Position numbers and translations under genes: made by a program | NCBI GenBank assembly: GCA_025980335.1 | Contig: JAICXO010000016.1 | Coordinates: forward strand, 1-32,840 | Length of the DNA stretch: 32,840 nucleotides | Source of the DNA: Sphingomonas sp. | GTDB taxonomy: Bacteria; Pseudomonadota; Alphaproteobacteria; Sphingomonadales; Sphingomonadaceae | Direction of reading: 5' to 3' | Notes under the pieces: generated by a model | Databases searched by the model: none | The model's input: only the letters and a program-made list of their open reading frames with translations | What the model was told of the DNA's origin: nothing | Part shown: positions 25,001 to 32,715 of the stretch, one piece after another | Layout of the letters: every line of letters starts with the position of its first letter | Position numbering within the stretch: the stretch's first letter is position 1

Positions 25001-26225
25001 CACGGGCAGCGAAGTCATCGACATGTCTGGGCCGCTTGCGGTCGGCGCCGACATCGGCGGCCGCCTGACGCATCCGGTGATCAGGGGATCGCTGCGCACG
25101 CAGGACGCGCGCCTCGAAAGCCAGGTCACCGGCATGGTGATCGACAAGCTTTCGGCCGACGCGCATTTCTCCGGCCCGCAACTGATCTTCAGCAAGATCG
25201 CGGGCAGCACGAGCGGCGGCGGAGCGGTCAGCGGAAGCGGGTCGGTCACGTTCGCCGGCGGCAATGCGTTGCTCGACCTCTCGTTCAACGCCAGCCAGGC
25301 CCTGCTGCTCAACCGCGACGACGTCGCGGCGCGGGTCACCGGACCGCTGAAGCTCCAGTCGACCGCGAGCGGCGGCACCATTTCGGGCGAACTTCACCTG
25401 AACAAGGGCCGCTTCCAGCTCGGCCATGCGAGCGCCGCCGCGGCCGTTCCGCAGCTTGATGTCCACGAGACCGGACTCGACGAGGACGACGTGATCGAGC
25501 CCGAGGCGGTCCATCGCTGGAAGCTCGACCTCAAGGTCGCAGGAAGCGACCTTTCCGTAACCGGTCTCGGGATCAGCAGCCGCTGGACCACCCACCTGCA
25601 GATCGGCGGCTTCGCCGACGAGCCGCGCTTCACCGGCCGCGCCGAGCTGGTGCAGGGCAATTACGATTTCGCGGGGCGCATCTTCCGCCTCGATCGCGGC
25701 GTGATCCGCTTCCAGGGCGAAAGCCCGCCGAACCCGCTGCTCGACATTCACGCCGAGGCTGCGGTCCAGGGGATCGACGCCAGCGTGATCGTCCAGGGGA
25801 CGGGCCTGAAACCAGAGATCACCTTCGCCAGCTCGCCGCCGCTGCCGCAAGACGAACTTCTGTCGCGCATCCTGTTCGGGACCTCGATCACCAACCTGTC
25901 GGCGCCCGAGGCGCTCCAGCTCGCCTCGGCGGTCGCGGCGCTTCAGTCGGGCTCGGGGAGCCTCGACCCGATCAATGCGCTTCGCAAGGCCGTCGGCCTC
26001 GATCGCCTCCGGATCGTCCCCGCCGACGTCGCCACCGGCCAGAAGACCGCGATCGGCGCCGGCAAGTACATCACGCGCAAGCTCTACGTCGAAGTGGTGA
26101 CCGACGGCGCCGGCTATTCGGCAACCCAGATCGAATATCAGATGACCCGCTGGCTCTCGATCCTGTCGACCGTCTCCACTATCGGCCGCTCGAGCGCCAC
26201 CGTCCGCGTCAGCAAGGATTACTAG
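22053..26225 (+). CDS. tamB: TamB, inner-membrane-anchored periplasm-spanning subunit
   Basis: 1,390 residues, close to the family norm. Arg/Lys residues precede one membrane helix (about 27-49, LLNELFALFIALLFLLAALI), placing the bulk in the periplasm. The long middle is AsmA/TamB-type repetitive beta structure with alternating hydrophobic residues, forming the lipid-conducting groove expected of bridge-like proteins. The conserved C-terminal TamB (DUF490) domain covers about 1040-1390; ITFASSPPLPQDELLSRILFG and the closing beta segment RKLYVEVVTDGAGYSATQIE are typical. The stop codon lies in a CTAG shared with the stop of the convergent gene. Confidence 0.95.
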   Translation: MNEAVAERTPEEPPRVRLRSDWRSRLLNELFALFIALLFLLAALIVLLDSAPGHRFIVDQLGQFQTASGLRIRIGRIDGSIFGKSELRNVAVADQHGVFLTSPDIELEWAPGAWLANKLSINSVTADRVTLIRLPKLKPSTKKGPILPGFDIHIGELRINRLDIGPEVSGKPRSGRVWGKADVHSGRALVELQVLLNNGGDRVAFHLDAEPDRNKFDVAARIIAPADGLLPAIVGTRRAINLAIAGNGSWTRWRGSAALDLSGLRAARLALGVDSGRYRLEGQLAPAQFLTGKLHRLTMPAVTVRGAATLKDRILDGQLTAASPELRAVAKGAVDLAHNRYRGMRLGIDLLKPPALFPNMTGKDVRMVWTLDGPFGTADYSYRLTSDYVQFDSTGFTGLHAEGRGRLSPWPMRVPIRLSARAITGIGDVAGAMLANPKIEGWLSITPKLVRGDGLKLTSAKWTGKLSVLIDLVTGRFQVLLSGAMQRYFVPGVGIVDVMTDLKVVPGPGGKGSHVIGTAKAWVRRVDNSFFRDLTGGLPSLTTNLERGNDGIVHFTNLQLYSPKLRLSGAGERLKDGTFHIVASGRQAKYGPLRLVLDGHIERPKLDLFLESPNESLGLKAVHLLLDPIAAGFDYRASGGSKLGPFTSNGQILLPSNAPTVIAIAALDAGGAHASGSLRSDPGGFTGRLTLAGGSLGGTLDFAPVAGAQKIEAHLTAANASFPGAFSVRSGRADGTIILADERTTVDGVVDARGVDASGLTLARLTANAKLVNGSGQVRAAFAGRRGADFEFSTLADVSPGRISLTGNGTIDRQPLKLNDAAVLTPSGDGWALAPTSLSFAGGTATVSGRSGSAPEVHAQLAGMPLELLDIFWPNLDLSGSASGHVDYAWKLNRTGRLDLKVHGLSRAGLVLASKPIDVGVAAMVSGNQAALRAVAASDGAIVGRAQARFAPMGNGPLVAELMNAPLFAQLRYSGPADTLWRLTGSEVIDMSGPLAVGADIGGRLTHPVIRGSLRTQDARLESQVTGMVIDKLSADAHFSGPQLIFSKIAGSTSGGGAVSGSGSVTFAGGNALLDLSFNASQALLLNRDDVAARVTGPLKLQSTASGGTISGELHLNKGRFQLGHASAAAAVPQLDVHETGLDEDDVIEPEAVHRWKLDLKVAGSDLSVTGLGISSRWTTHLQIGGFADEPRFTGRAELVQGNYDFAGRIFRLDRGVIRFQGESPPNPLLDIHAEAAVQGIDASVIVQGTGLKPEITFASSPPLPQDELLSRILFGTSITNLSAPEALQLASAVAALQSGSGSLDPINALRKAVGLDRLRIVPADVATGQKTAIGAGKYITRKLYVEVVTDGAGYSATQIEYQMTRWLSILSTVSTIGRSSATVRVSKDY

Positions 26226-27577
26226 CCGGTCAGCAGAAACAGCAGCCGGGCGACGTAGCCGACGGCGACCACCGGGACGACGGCGATGAAAAGCCCCTTG
26301 GACTCGCGTATCCGGTCGCTATCGAGCGCAAAATGCAGTGCGACCGCCATCGAAATCGCAAGCTCAGTCCAAAGGTGATAGCGCCAGTCGCTGCCGAGCC
26401 CGACGACCAAATAGCCCAGTCCGTACAAGGTGCCGGACCATGCTAGCGCTTTGACACCCGGATTCCCCTCCCTTCGAAGCGCCAGCCACGCGCCTGCCGC
26501 GAGCCACACGCATGGCCAGTAGAGCCAGTTCTTCTTCACGAAATCGCTGAGGATCAGCTTGGCCCTCGGCTGCTCGCAATAAGCGGCGGCATATTCGGGA
26601 GCGGATCGGCAGATCAGCGCCGGTGGGACGATGAAGTAGGTCGAGCTGTTGAAAAACGCGAGCCGATGTTCCGCGTAGGCGAGTGGATGCGCTTCGATTG
26701 CCGAGATCCACGTCCGGGTCACCGGTCCGGTCTTTGCATCCGGTGCTCCCAAGGAACTCGCACCGGTCACTTTCTCGAACAGGGAGCCGCACTCGCGCCA
26801 TTCCAGCCGGTCCCAGTAGAAGGGCGTGTAACAGCGGGGCGGCATCGGAAGGCTTCTGTAGTCGTCCGAGAAATGCTCGATCCCCGCGATGTCGAAAAGC
26901 TCGAGAGCCACCTCGAGATGGCTTCGTGACGCTCCCAAAAGATTGTGGTTCACAAAGCTCGAAACGGGGACGAAAGCGGCAACGAGGATAGCCGTCCCGG
27001 CAATCAGGCGAACGGGCCGAACCCACGCCGGACGAATCCAGTAAATGAGCACCGGTGCGACAGCGAACATGCCGTTCCAGCGCACGAGCGCCGCGTAAGC
27101 GAGAAACACCCCAACGGCGATCGAGCTGCCGAGCGTGACGGGCCGTTCGAGCACCCGCTGCCTGAACAACAAGCCGAAGGCGGCGATGAGACTGGCCGCA
27201 AGCCCTGTGTCCTTGAGGATGACGCCAAGCGTCACGATCACGAGGGGGTGAACGGCCGCGATGAGCGGCAGAAACCACCGGCGTCCGTTCTTCCGCGCGA
27301 TCGCGTCCCACAATGCCCAGACGCCCGTCCAGTACAGACCGACGTGAAGCGCGAGAAGGGGCGCAGGCCCGGGCGAAATGTTCAACAGGACGCGCCATAG
27401 AGCCGCCATGATCGGCGGGTTGCCGTCGGCGAAATGGCCGCTGAGCGCCTGCTGAAGCTGGCTTGCCGAGTCCGGATCCAGCCTGCCCGGAAAGTACAAG
27501 GCGAAGCTCAGGAGTGCGCAGCCGAGAACCGCTGCAACCCGCGCTTGATTCGGACTCACGGATAGTCGGCCGAGCAC
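26222..27577 (-). CDS. Polytopic membrane protein, GT-C glycosyltransferase-like
   Basis: About 451 residues with roughly ten hydrophobic helices. The first loop reads LYFPGRLDPDSASQLQQALSG, then DGNPPIMAALWRVL: a 'DPDS...Q...NPP' pattern like the first periplasmic loop of ArnT/PMT-type GT-C enzymes, where an acidic residue acts on a polyprenyl-linked sugar. The start is uncertain. The open frame extends into a palindromic repeat (product MPGQARHDERP), which I reject as coding. GTG at 27577, GTG at 27559 or a TTG further upstream could be used. No partner glycan genes adjoin it, so the substrate is unknown. Confidence 0.8.
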   Translation of the reverse strand: MLGRLSVSPNQARVAAVLGCALLSFALYFPGRLDPDSASQLQQALSGHFADGNPPIMAALWRVLLNISPGPAPLLALHVGLYWTGVWALWDAIARKNGRRWFLPLIAAVHPLVIVTLGVILKDTGLAASLIAAFGLLFRQRVLERPVTLGSSIAVGVFLAYAALVRWNGMFAVAPVLIYWIRPAWVRPVRLIAGTAILVAAFVPVSSFVNHNLLGASRSHLEVALELFDIAGIEHFSDDYRSLPMPPRCYTPFYWDRLEWRECGSLFEKVTGASSLGAPDAKTGPVTRTWISAIEAHPLAYAEHRLAFFNSSTYFIVPPALICRSAPEYAAAYCEQPRAKLILSDFVKKNWLYWPCVWLAAGAWLALRREGNPGVKALAWSGTLYGLGYLVVGLGSDWRYHLWTELAISMAVALHFALDSDRIRESKGLFIAVVPVVAVGYVARLLFLLTG

Positions 27578-27640
27578 AGGGCAGCTTCGCAATTGCAGCT
27601 TGTCTCCGCAATGGTTCGGAAGGATGCACAAGGGGCGTTC

Positions 27641-27710
27641 GTCATGCCGGGCTTGACCCGGCACCCGCCTTCTTTTCTACCTTCGAAGGACAGGCGGGTC
27701 CCGGCTCGAG
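27641..27710. repeat. Palindromic intergenic repeat (REP-like), degenerate copy
   Basis: The left arm, GTCATGCCGGGCTTGACCCG, is an intact match to the right arm of the element at 920-998. The right arm here (CAGGCGGGTCCCGGCTCGAG) has diverged and lost the terminal CATGAC. The loop contains TTCGAAGGA. It lies between divergent genes, unlike the first copy, so it is probably a dispersed element and not a dedicated terminator. Confidence 0.8.
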
Positions 27711-27775
27711 GGCTCCCATCGAAATGCTGCTTTGATGGGGGAGCAACGGCCGGGACGACGGGAGGGATCAGCCGA

Positions 27776-29191
27776 ATGAAGAACTGGAACGTCCGCAAGG
27801 CGGTGGTCGCGCGGGAGGACATGCCCGAGGAGCACCGTCTCCGGCAATCGCTCGGCTGGCCGCACCTGGTCGCGCTCGGCGTCGGCGCGATCGTCGGCAC
27901 CGGTATCCTGACGCTGATCGGCGTCGGGGCTGCCAAGGCTGGTCCGGCGGTCATCCTCTCCTTCGCGATTGCGGGCGTGATCTGCGCCTGCGCGGCGCTC
28001 GCTTACGCCGAGGTCGCGACGATGATCCCCGCTTCGGGCTCGGCCTACACGTACTCCTACGTCGTCTTCGGTGAGCTGATCGCGTGGATGATCGGGGTCG
28101 CGCTGATCCTCGAATATACGCTGGTGGTCAGCGCCGTCGCGGTCGGCTGGTCGGGCTATGCGGCGGGCTTCCTCCAATCGGTCGGCCTCGGGCTGCCCAG
28201 TGCGCTGATCCAGGGGCCCGAGCTCGGCGGCATCGTCAACGTGCCCGCCATCTTCATCATCGTCGTGGTCGCCGCCATGCTGATCGGCGGCACGCGGGAG
28301 AGCGCAACGGTCAACGCAATCCTCGTGCTGGTGAAGATGGCGGCGCTCGCACTGTTCATCGCGGTCACGCTCCCGGTGTTCAATCCGGGGCATTTCCACC
28401 CGTTCATGCCCTTCGGCTTCCCGCGCAATGGCCCCTCCGGAAGCGAGGTCGGGGTGATGGCCGCCGCGGCGATCATCTTCTTCGCTTTCTACGGCTTTGA
28501 CGCGATCGCCACCGCCGCGGAGGAGGCCAAGAACCCGGGGCGCGACCTCGCGATCGGGATCGTCGGTTCGATGCTCATCTGCGTACTGATCTACATGCTG
28601 GTCGCCGCGGCCGCGATCGGCGCCGTGGTCTATAACGGCTTTGCGAACAGCCCGGAGCCGCTGGCGCTGATCCTGCGCGAGATCGGGAAGCCATGGGCCG
28701 CGCGAGTGCTCGGCGCAGCCGCAGTCATTTCGCTGCCGACCGTCATCCTCGCTTTCTTCTACGGTCAGAGCAGAATCTTCTTCGTCGTCGCACGCGACGG
28801 GCTGCTCCCGAGCAGCCTCGCGCGCGTGTCGCGGCGGGGCACGCCCGTACGGATCACGATCTTCACCGCCGCCGTCACCTGCGTGTTCGCCGGGCTGATT
28901 CCGCTCGCGTCGATTGCAGCCCTCGCGAATGCCGGGACGCTGGCGGCATTCATTGCGGTTTGCGCCGCCATGCTGGTGCTCCGCCGCCGCGAGCCCGACC
29001 GCGAGCGCAAGTTCCGCGCGCCGCTTGCCCCGGTGGTCGGAACCATCGGAATCCTCGGCTGCCTCTATTTGTTCATCAGCCTGCCCAACCGGACGCAGAT
29101 CTTCTTCGTCAGCGCGCAGGTGATCGGCCTCATCCTCTACGCCATCTACGGCAGCAGGGCGGCGGAGCGGGCGCGGGTTGGCAGTGCCTGA
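27776..29191 (+). CDS. APC-superfamily amino-acid permease
   Basis: 471 residues from the ATG at 27776 (GGAGGG upstream). The frame is open for 61 more codons upstream, but that part translates the palindromic repeat and is not family-like. About twelve hydrophobic helices are visible. The first carries the hallmark GVGAIVGTGILTLIGVGAA, the unwound TM1 that binds the substrate amino group. FFAFYGFDAIATAAEEAKNPGRDLAIGI is the TM6 region and loop typical of the CAT (cationic amino-acid) subfamily, and a YGQSRIFFVVARDGLLP loop follows. It imports amino acids, probably with protons; specificity cannot be fixed from sequence. Confidence 0.93.
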   Translation: MKNWNVRKAVVAREDMPEEHRLRQSLGWPHLVALGVGAIVGTGILTLIGVGAAKAGPAVILSFAIAGVICACAALAYAEVATMIPASGSAYTYSYVVFGELIAWMIGVALILEYTLVVSAVAVGWSGYAAGFLQSVGLGLPSALIQGPELGGIVNVPAIFIIVVVAAMLIGGTRESATVNAILVLVKMAALALFIAVTLPVFNPGHFHPFMPFGFPRNGPSGSEVGVMAAAAIIFFAFYGFDAIATAAEEAKNPGRDLAIGIVGSMLICVLIYMLVAAAAIGAVVYNGFANSPEPLALILREIGKPWAARVLGAAAVISLPTVILAFFYGQSRIFFVVARDGLLPSSLARVSRRGTPVRITIFTAAVTCVFAGLIPLASIAALANAGTLAAFIAVCAAMLVLRRREPDRERKFRAPLAPVVGTIGILGCLYLFISLPNRTQIFFVSAQVIGLILYAIYGSRAAERARVGSA

Positions 29192-30605
29192 CACGGCTGC
29201 GCTCGCCCCGGAGGTCGCCGCACCGGAGCGCCAGCGCCGTGCGCTGATCCCGCTCCTGCTTGCGGTGGCGCTGATCCCGGCGGTGCTCGGAAGCTCGAAG
29301 ACGATCTTCAACGATGGCGACGTCAGCTGGCACATCGCTACCGGACAGTGGATCCTCGCACACCACGCGATCCCGCACACCGATCCCTTCTCCTTCACCT
29401 GGGCAGGCAAGCCGTGGGTCCCAATCGAGTGGCTCGCGGAGGTGATTTACGGCGCCGCCTATGGTCTCGCGGGCTACGGCGGCGTTGCCGCGCTGGTCAC
29501 CGCTGCGCTGATGGCGCTGCATGCACTCGTTTACGCGAACGGCAGCCGCTTCCTCCGTCCGCTGATCCCCATCGTGGCGATGGATTTCGTGCTCGTACCG
29601 ATGCTTCTCGCGCGCCCGCACGTGCTTGCCTGGCCGCTGCTCGCGCTGTGGATCTGGCTGATGCTGCGCGCGCGGCAAACGGATCAGGCGCCGGAGCTTG
29701 CCGCGGCGCTGCTGATGATCCTGTGGGCCAATCTCCACGGCAGCTTCGTGCTCGGGATCGGAATCGCGGGCCTGTTCGGGCTCGAGGCGCTCGTCTTCTC
29801 GGCGGATAAGACGCGAGTCCTCAGGCAGTGGCTGCCGTTCGGGATTGCCTCTGTCGCTGCGGTATTCGTCAATCCGAACGGCTTCGCTGGCGTGATCCAC
29901 CCGCTCCACATGGCCAACCTCCAGATGCTTCCGCTGATCGACGAATGGAAGCCGTCGAACCCGAAGGTCACGCCGTTCTTCTTCGGCGTGCTTGTGCTGA
30001 CGCTCGCGGTCATGGTGTGGAAGCGCCCGCGGCTCCCGTGGACTCGGTGGCTGCTGCTCGCGGGCATGCTCGGCCTGGCGCTGTGGCAGGTGCGCCACCA
30101 GGCGATGCTCGCGATCGTCGCTGCGATGGTGCTGCCGCAAGGGTTTGCGCGCTCGGTCCGCAGGACGGGCAGGCCGGACAACGCTGCGATTGCCGTCACC
30201 GCGGCAGCCGCCATCGGATTGCTCGTCGCCCGGCTGCTCCTCCCGCTCAGCCCGCCCGAGAACGAGGCGAACCCATGGAAGCTGATCGCGGCCGTGCCGC
30301 CGGAAGTCCGGTCCGAGCCCGTGCTCAACGGCTATTCGATGGGCGGTCCGCTGATCCTCTCGGGCATCCGCCCCTACATCGACGGGCGCGGCGACATGTA
30401 CGGCGACCAGCTCGTCAGCGATTATCTGAAGGTCACCAGCGGCGATCCTGCGGCGTTCGGCAAGGCAGTGCGCCGATGGAACATCGGCTGGGCGATCCTC
30501 CCGCACCGATCACGCTTGATCCCGCTTCTCGACCGCTCGCCGACGTGGCGGCGGATCGCCAGCGACGAGGCCGGCGTCGTGTACGTCCGCACCTCTAGCG
30601 CTTGA
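29184..30605 (+). CDS. Polytopic membrane protein, GT-C-like, function unknown
   Basis: About 473 residues from the GTG at 29184; a TTG two codons upstream is equally possible. The start overlaps the end of the permease gene, so the two are probably co-transcribed. After one hydrophobic helix comes the loop FNDGDVSWHIATGQWILAHH with an Asp-Gly-Asp, then IPHTDPFSFTWAGKPWVPIEWLAE, a pattern found in a widespread family of multi-helix proteins resembling GT-C glycosyltransferases. Eight to ten further helices follow. The final ~110 residues are a soluble, probably periplasmic domain (GYSMGGPLILSGIRPYIDGRG). The stop overlaps the convergent PilZ gene by 11 bases. Confidence 0.82.
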   Translation: MPDTAALAPEVAAPERQRRALIPLLLAVALIPAVLGSSKTIFNDGDVSWHIATGQWILAHHAIPHTDPFSFTWAGKPWVPIEWLAEVIYGAAYGLAGYGGVAALVTAALMALHALVYANGSRFLRPLIPIVAMDFVLVPMLLARPHVLAWPLLALWIWLMLRARQTDQAPELAAALLMILWANLHGSFVLGIGIAGLFGLEALVFSADKTRVLRQWLPFGIASVAAVFVNPNGFAGVIHPLHMANLQMLPLIDEWKPSNPKVTPFFFGVLVLTLAVMVWKRPRLPWTRWLLLAGMLGLALWQVRHQAMLAIVAAMVLPQGFARSVRRTGRPDNAAIAVTAAAAIGLLVARLLLPLSPPENEANPWKLIAAVPPEVRSEPVLNGYSMGGPLILSGIRPYIDGRGDMYGDQLVSDYLKVTSGDPAAFGKAVRRWNIGWAILPHRSRLIPLLDRSPTWRRIASDEAGVVYVRTSSA

Positions 30606-31482
30606 GGAAGCCCTCCAATTGGTGCCGGAGCTGGCCGAGCGACATCATGCCCCAATGGTTGTCGGGGTCTGCCTCTGCGCCGTCGTCGGCGAGATAGTCG
30701 GGCGGAGTCCACTCGGCGCCGGCCAGGCGCGGCCGCGAGCGCGCAAGATCGTGAAGGTCGAACGGCGAGCTGAACCTTAGCCCCGCCTGGTCGCCAAGCA
30801 CCCAGGCCACGGTCGTGGAGACCGCGAGATCCGGGCCAAGCTGGAGCAGCGGCTCGGATCCGACGGTGAGCATCGCGGTGCACTCGATCATGACGCCAGT
30901 CGTGGAGATGTTGCGCAGGCGGACGGGCGTGCTCTCATAATCGTGATGCAGGACGCCGGCCCAGAACAGCGGATGGCGTCCTTCGCCGCGCACTTCGGGG
31001 CCGGCGTGCCGCTCAGGCGCGTGGTCGGCTTCGAACTCGAGGTCGGGGAAGCTGCGGCGGACAACCTCGCGCAGCACCGACGCCTGCTCGTCGGCGCCGC
31101 AGTCGATCCGGGTTTCGTGGGCGAATTCCAGGCCGAAACGGCCGTCGCGCACCCACCGGACTGCGCAGTCGACCGCACCATTCTCGCCGAGGTTGAGCTG
31201 CACCTTTTCCCAAAGTTTGAGCCGGAGGTCGCCACCGATCATCGCCCCACCGCCCGAGATGTTGATCAGATCGACCTCGTGCGTGTTCCTGCCGTGCTTG
31301 AGCTGGACCTTCTCGTCCAGAAGACGGTGACGGTCCTCGAAGCGGCTGTGATTGATGCGCGCGTCTTCGCGGGCGATCAGGTCGTCGAGCGATTCGGGCC
31401 TGCCGGACTTCGGCTTCTTGGATTGCAGAATCACTTCCTGCGGCGAACGCGTACTCCCGAGTATTTTCGCCCTGATGTTCAT
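30595..31482 (-). CDS. Protein with two PilZ (c-di-GMP receptor) domains
   Basis: 295 residues without membrane segments. The first PilZ domain (about 47-125) has the RxxxR arm at Arg47-Arg51 (RFEDR) and the NxSxxG strand at 74-79 (NISGGG). The second (about 165-245) has Arg165-Arg169 (RGEGR) and NISTTG at 191-196. Both therefore retain the residues that grip cyclic di-GMP, so both may bind it. The ~46-residue N-terminal arm and the acidic C-terminal tail (LADDGAEADPDNHWG) show no known output domain; the protein probably acts through a partner. It overlaps the end of the upstream convergent gene by 11 bases. Confidence 0.9.
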   Translation of the reverse strand: MNIRAKILGSTRSPQEVILQSKKPKSGRPESLDDLIAREDARINHSRFEDRHRLLDEKVQLKHGRNTHEVDLINISGGGAMIGGDLRLKLWEKVQLNLGENGAVDCAVRWVRDGRFGLEFAHETRIDCGADEQASVLREVVRRSFPDLEFEADHAPERHAGPEVRGEGRHPLFWAGVLHHDYESTPVRLRNISTTGVMIECTAMLTVGSEPLLQLGPDLAVSTTVAWVLGDQAGLRFSSPFDLHDLARSRPRLAGAEWTPPDYLADDGAEADPDNHWGMMSLGQLRHQLEGFLKR

Positions 31483-31915
31483 CGACGCGCTCCGTGGCTC
31501 CCCTTGGGCGGGAGCATAGCAAGCGCGTGGTTACGGAAACGTGCATCTTGCGAGAAGACGGTTTTGATAGCGCTGCCGTTCTGGTCACGCACGCCGGGAG
31601 CACTCGTATACTCGTCTACTTGACCGAGGGATCGGAGCACTCGTCGGGGTTGCGGTGGGTGATGCACTTGGGACCACGCTCGAGTTCAAGTCACGCGACA
31701 GCCGACAGCGCCTGACCGGCATGGTCGGTCCCGTATCCTGGACGCGTGATGATCGCAAAACGCGGGGTTCAGCAGCGATTTAGCCGCAAGCGGGTGCCCG
31801 AGCTGCACCCGCCGATTCGGCACCACTGACCGCTTGATCGTGGGCGACCATTTCCAACATTGCAACCAGCGAGTAGGCCGCGCCTGCCGAATTGCCGCTT
31901 GTAAGGGGAAAGCTC
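31483..31915. other. 433-base gap between the PilZ and nuclease-like genes
   Basis: I find no convincing gene here. Open frames on both strands are short, lack a ribosome binding site and show no family pattern. The region should hold the promoters of both flanking divergent genes. One clear hairpin is present: GCGGGTGC (31790-31797) pairs perfectly with GCACCCGC (31805-31812) around a 7-base loop, without a T-run. One minus-strand frame (stop near 31780) has protein-like composition and is discussed among the rejected items. Confidence 0.6.
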
Positions 31916-32395
31916 GTGTTGAGGTCTCCGGCGAAAGTCCTGCTGTGCATTCTCGCTTCCAACGTTCTTCCGCCCGAAAGCCAGGCTCGCGCGCCGGTCG
32001 TGGAGTCTGGACACACTTTCAGGTGCACGCCAGTCGCAGTGTGGGACGGTGATGGCCCGATCTGGTGTGCGGAGGGACCCAAGATTCGCATTGCTGGTGT
32101 GGCGGCGCGCGAGATTGACGAGAGCTGCCGCCCCGGTCAGCCATGTCCATCGGTGAGCGGGGTGGATGCTCGAGATAGGCTGGTGAGGCTTTTAGGCGGC
32201 TCAAAGGGCAGGCTGCGGAGCGGCCACATTCGAGTGCAAGCCGCAACCATGACCTGCTTGTCACAGGGTGGCGGGAAAGGTGACCGGACCGCCGCTTGGT
32301 GTATGTCGCCGACTTTCGGAGATCTGTCGTGCGCGGCCGTCTCAGCAGGGGGCGCGGTTCAATGGCCGAGGTACTGGCGCGACCACCATTGCTAG
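31916..32395 (+). CDS. Secreted staphylococcal-nuclease-like protein, Cys-rich
   Basis: 159 residues from the GTG at 31916, which has AAGGGGAA 5 bases upstream. The start codes for a short signal peptide (RSPAKVLLCILASN, likely cleaved near QARA at 23-26). The mature part resembles the SNase fold: VAVWDGDGPIW (Asp44/Asp46), then KIRIAGVAAREID with Arg58 and Glu66 at the positions of SNase Arg35 and Glu43, and GDRTAAW with Arg124 at the position of Arg87. The calcium ligand Asp40 is replaced by Ala63, so activity is uncertain. Eight cysteines suggest disulfides in the periplasm or outside. I recognise this as a sphingomonad thermonuclease-like family. Confidence 0.75.
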   Translation: MLRSPAKVLLCILASNVLPPESQARAPVVESGHTFRCTPVAVWDGDGPIWCAEGPKIRIAGVAAREIDESCRPGQPCPSVSGVDARDRLVRLLGGSKGRLRSGHIRVQAATMTCLSQGGGKGDRTAAWCMSPTFGDLSCAAVSAGGAVQWPRYWRDHHC

Positions 32396-32715
32396 GGCAG
32401 TCAGAAGATCCGCTCAGATCGTTCACAGCCGCTGCGGGGCGAGCATCCCAACCGCTGCCGGGCTAGTTGGTGCAATCCTACTCATTCCAAGCTCATCTGC
32501 CGGCGATCGATTGGCCCGCCAGCAGTAAACGACGGTCTTTCGGACCGCATACGTTCTCCTGATCTTGTGTTTTGATAATTGTCGACTCGCTTAGTTGTAG
32601 TTGTTGTAAGAAATAATACCTTAGTCAAATATACTCTACCGTTGATTACTCTCTCCAACAGAGCAAACAAACGACGACTCGCCTCGCTTCGTTTGCTTTG
32701 TCAGGAGATGAACCA
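32396..32715. other. 320-base non-coding region turning AT-rich
   Basis: No supported gene. The first ~150 bases keep the usual GC-rich composition. From about 32560 to 32690 the sequence is strikingly richer in A/T than anything else in the window (for example TTGTAGTTGTTGTAAGAAAT). This part probably contains the promoter of the partial gene at 32716, and its composition suggests either a regulatory leader or recently acquired DNA. Confidence 0.6.
32630..32635 (+). promoter_or_regulatory. Candidate -10 box TATACT
   Basis: TATACT, one mismatch from TATAAT, lies 80 bases before the GTG at 32716 in the AT-rich leader. A TTGTAA lies 20 bases upstream, a wider spacing than ideal for a -35 element, so the assignment is tentative. 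Confidence 0.3.

Noticed and set aside
27677-30506. Long minus-strand frames opposite the permease and the GT-C-like gene
   Set aside because: Their composition (Arg, Asp, Glu, His repeats) is that of shadow frames, and the plus-strand products have clear membrane topology and family motifs.
31780-32091. Minus-strand frame ending ...SLVAMLEMVAHDQAVSG...
   Set aside because: Its end looks somewhat protein-like, but it overlaps the signal peptide and start of the nuclease-like gene, has no ribosome binding site that I can see, and matches no family I know. It could be a decayed small gene.
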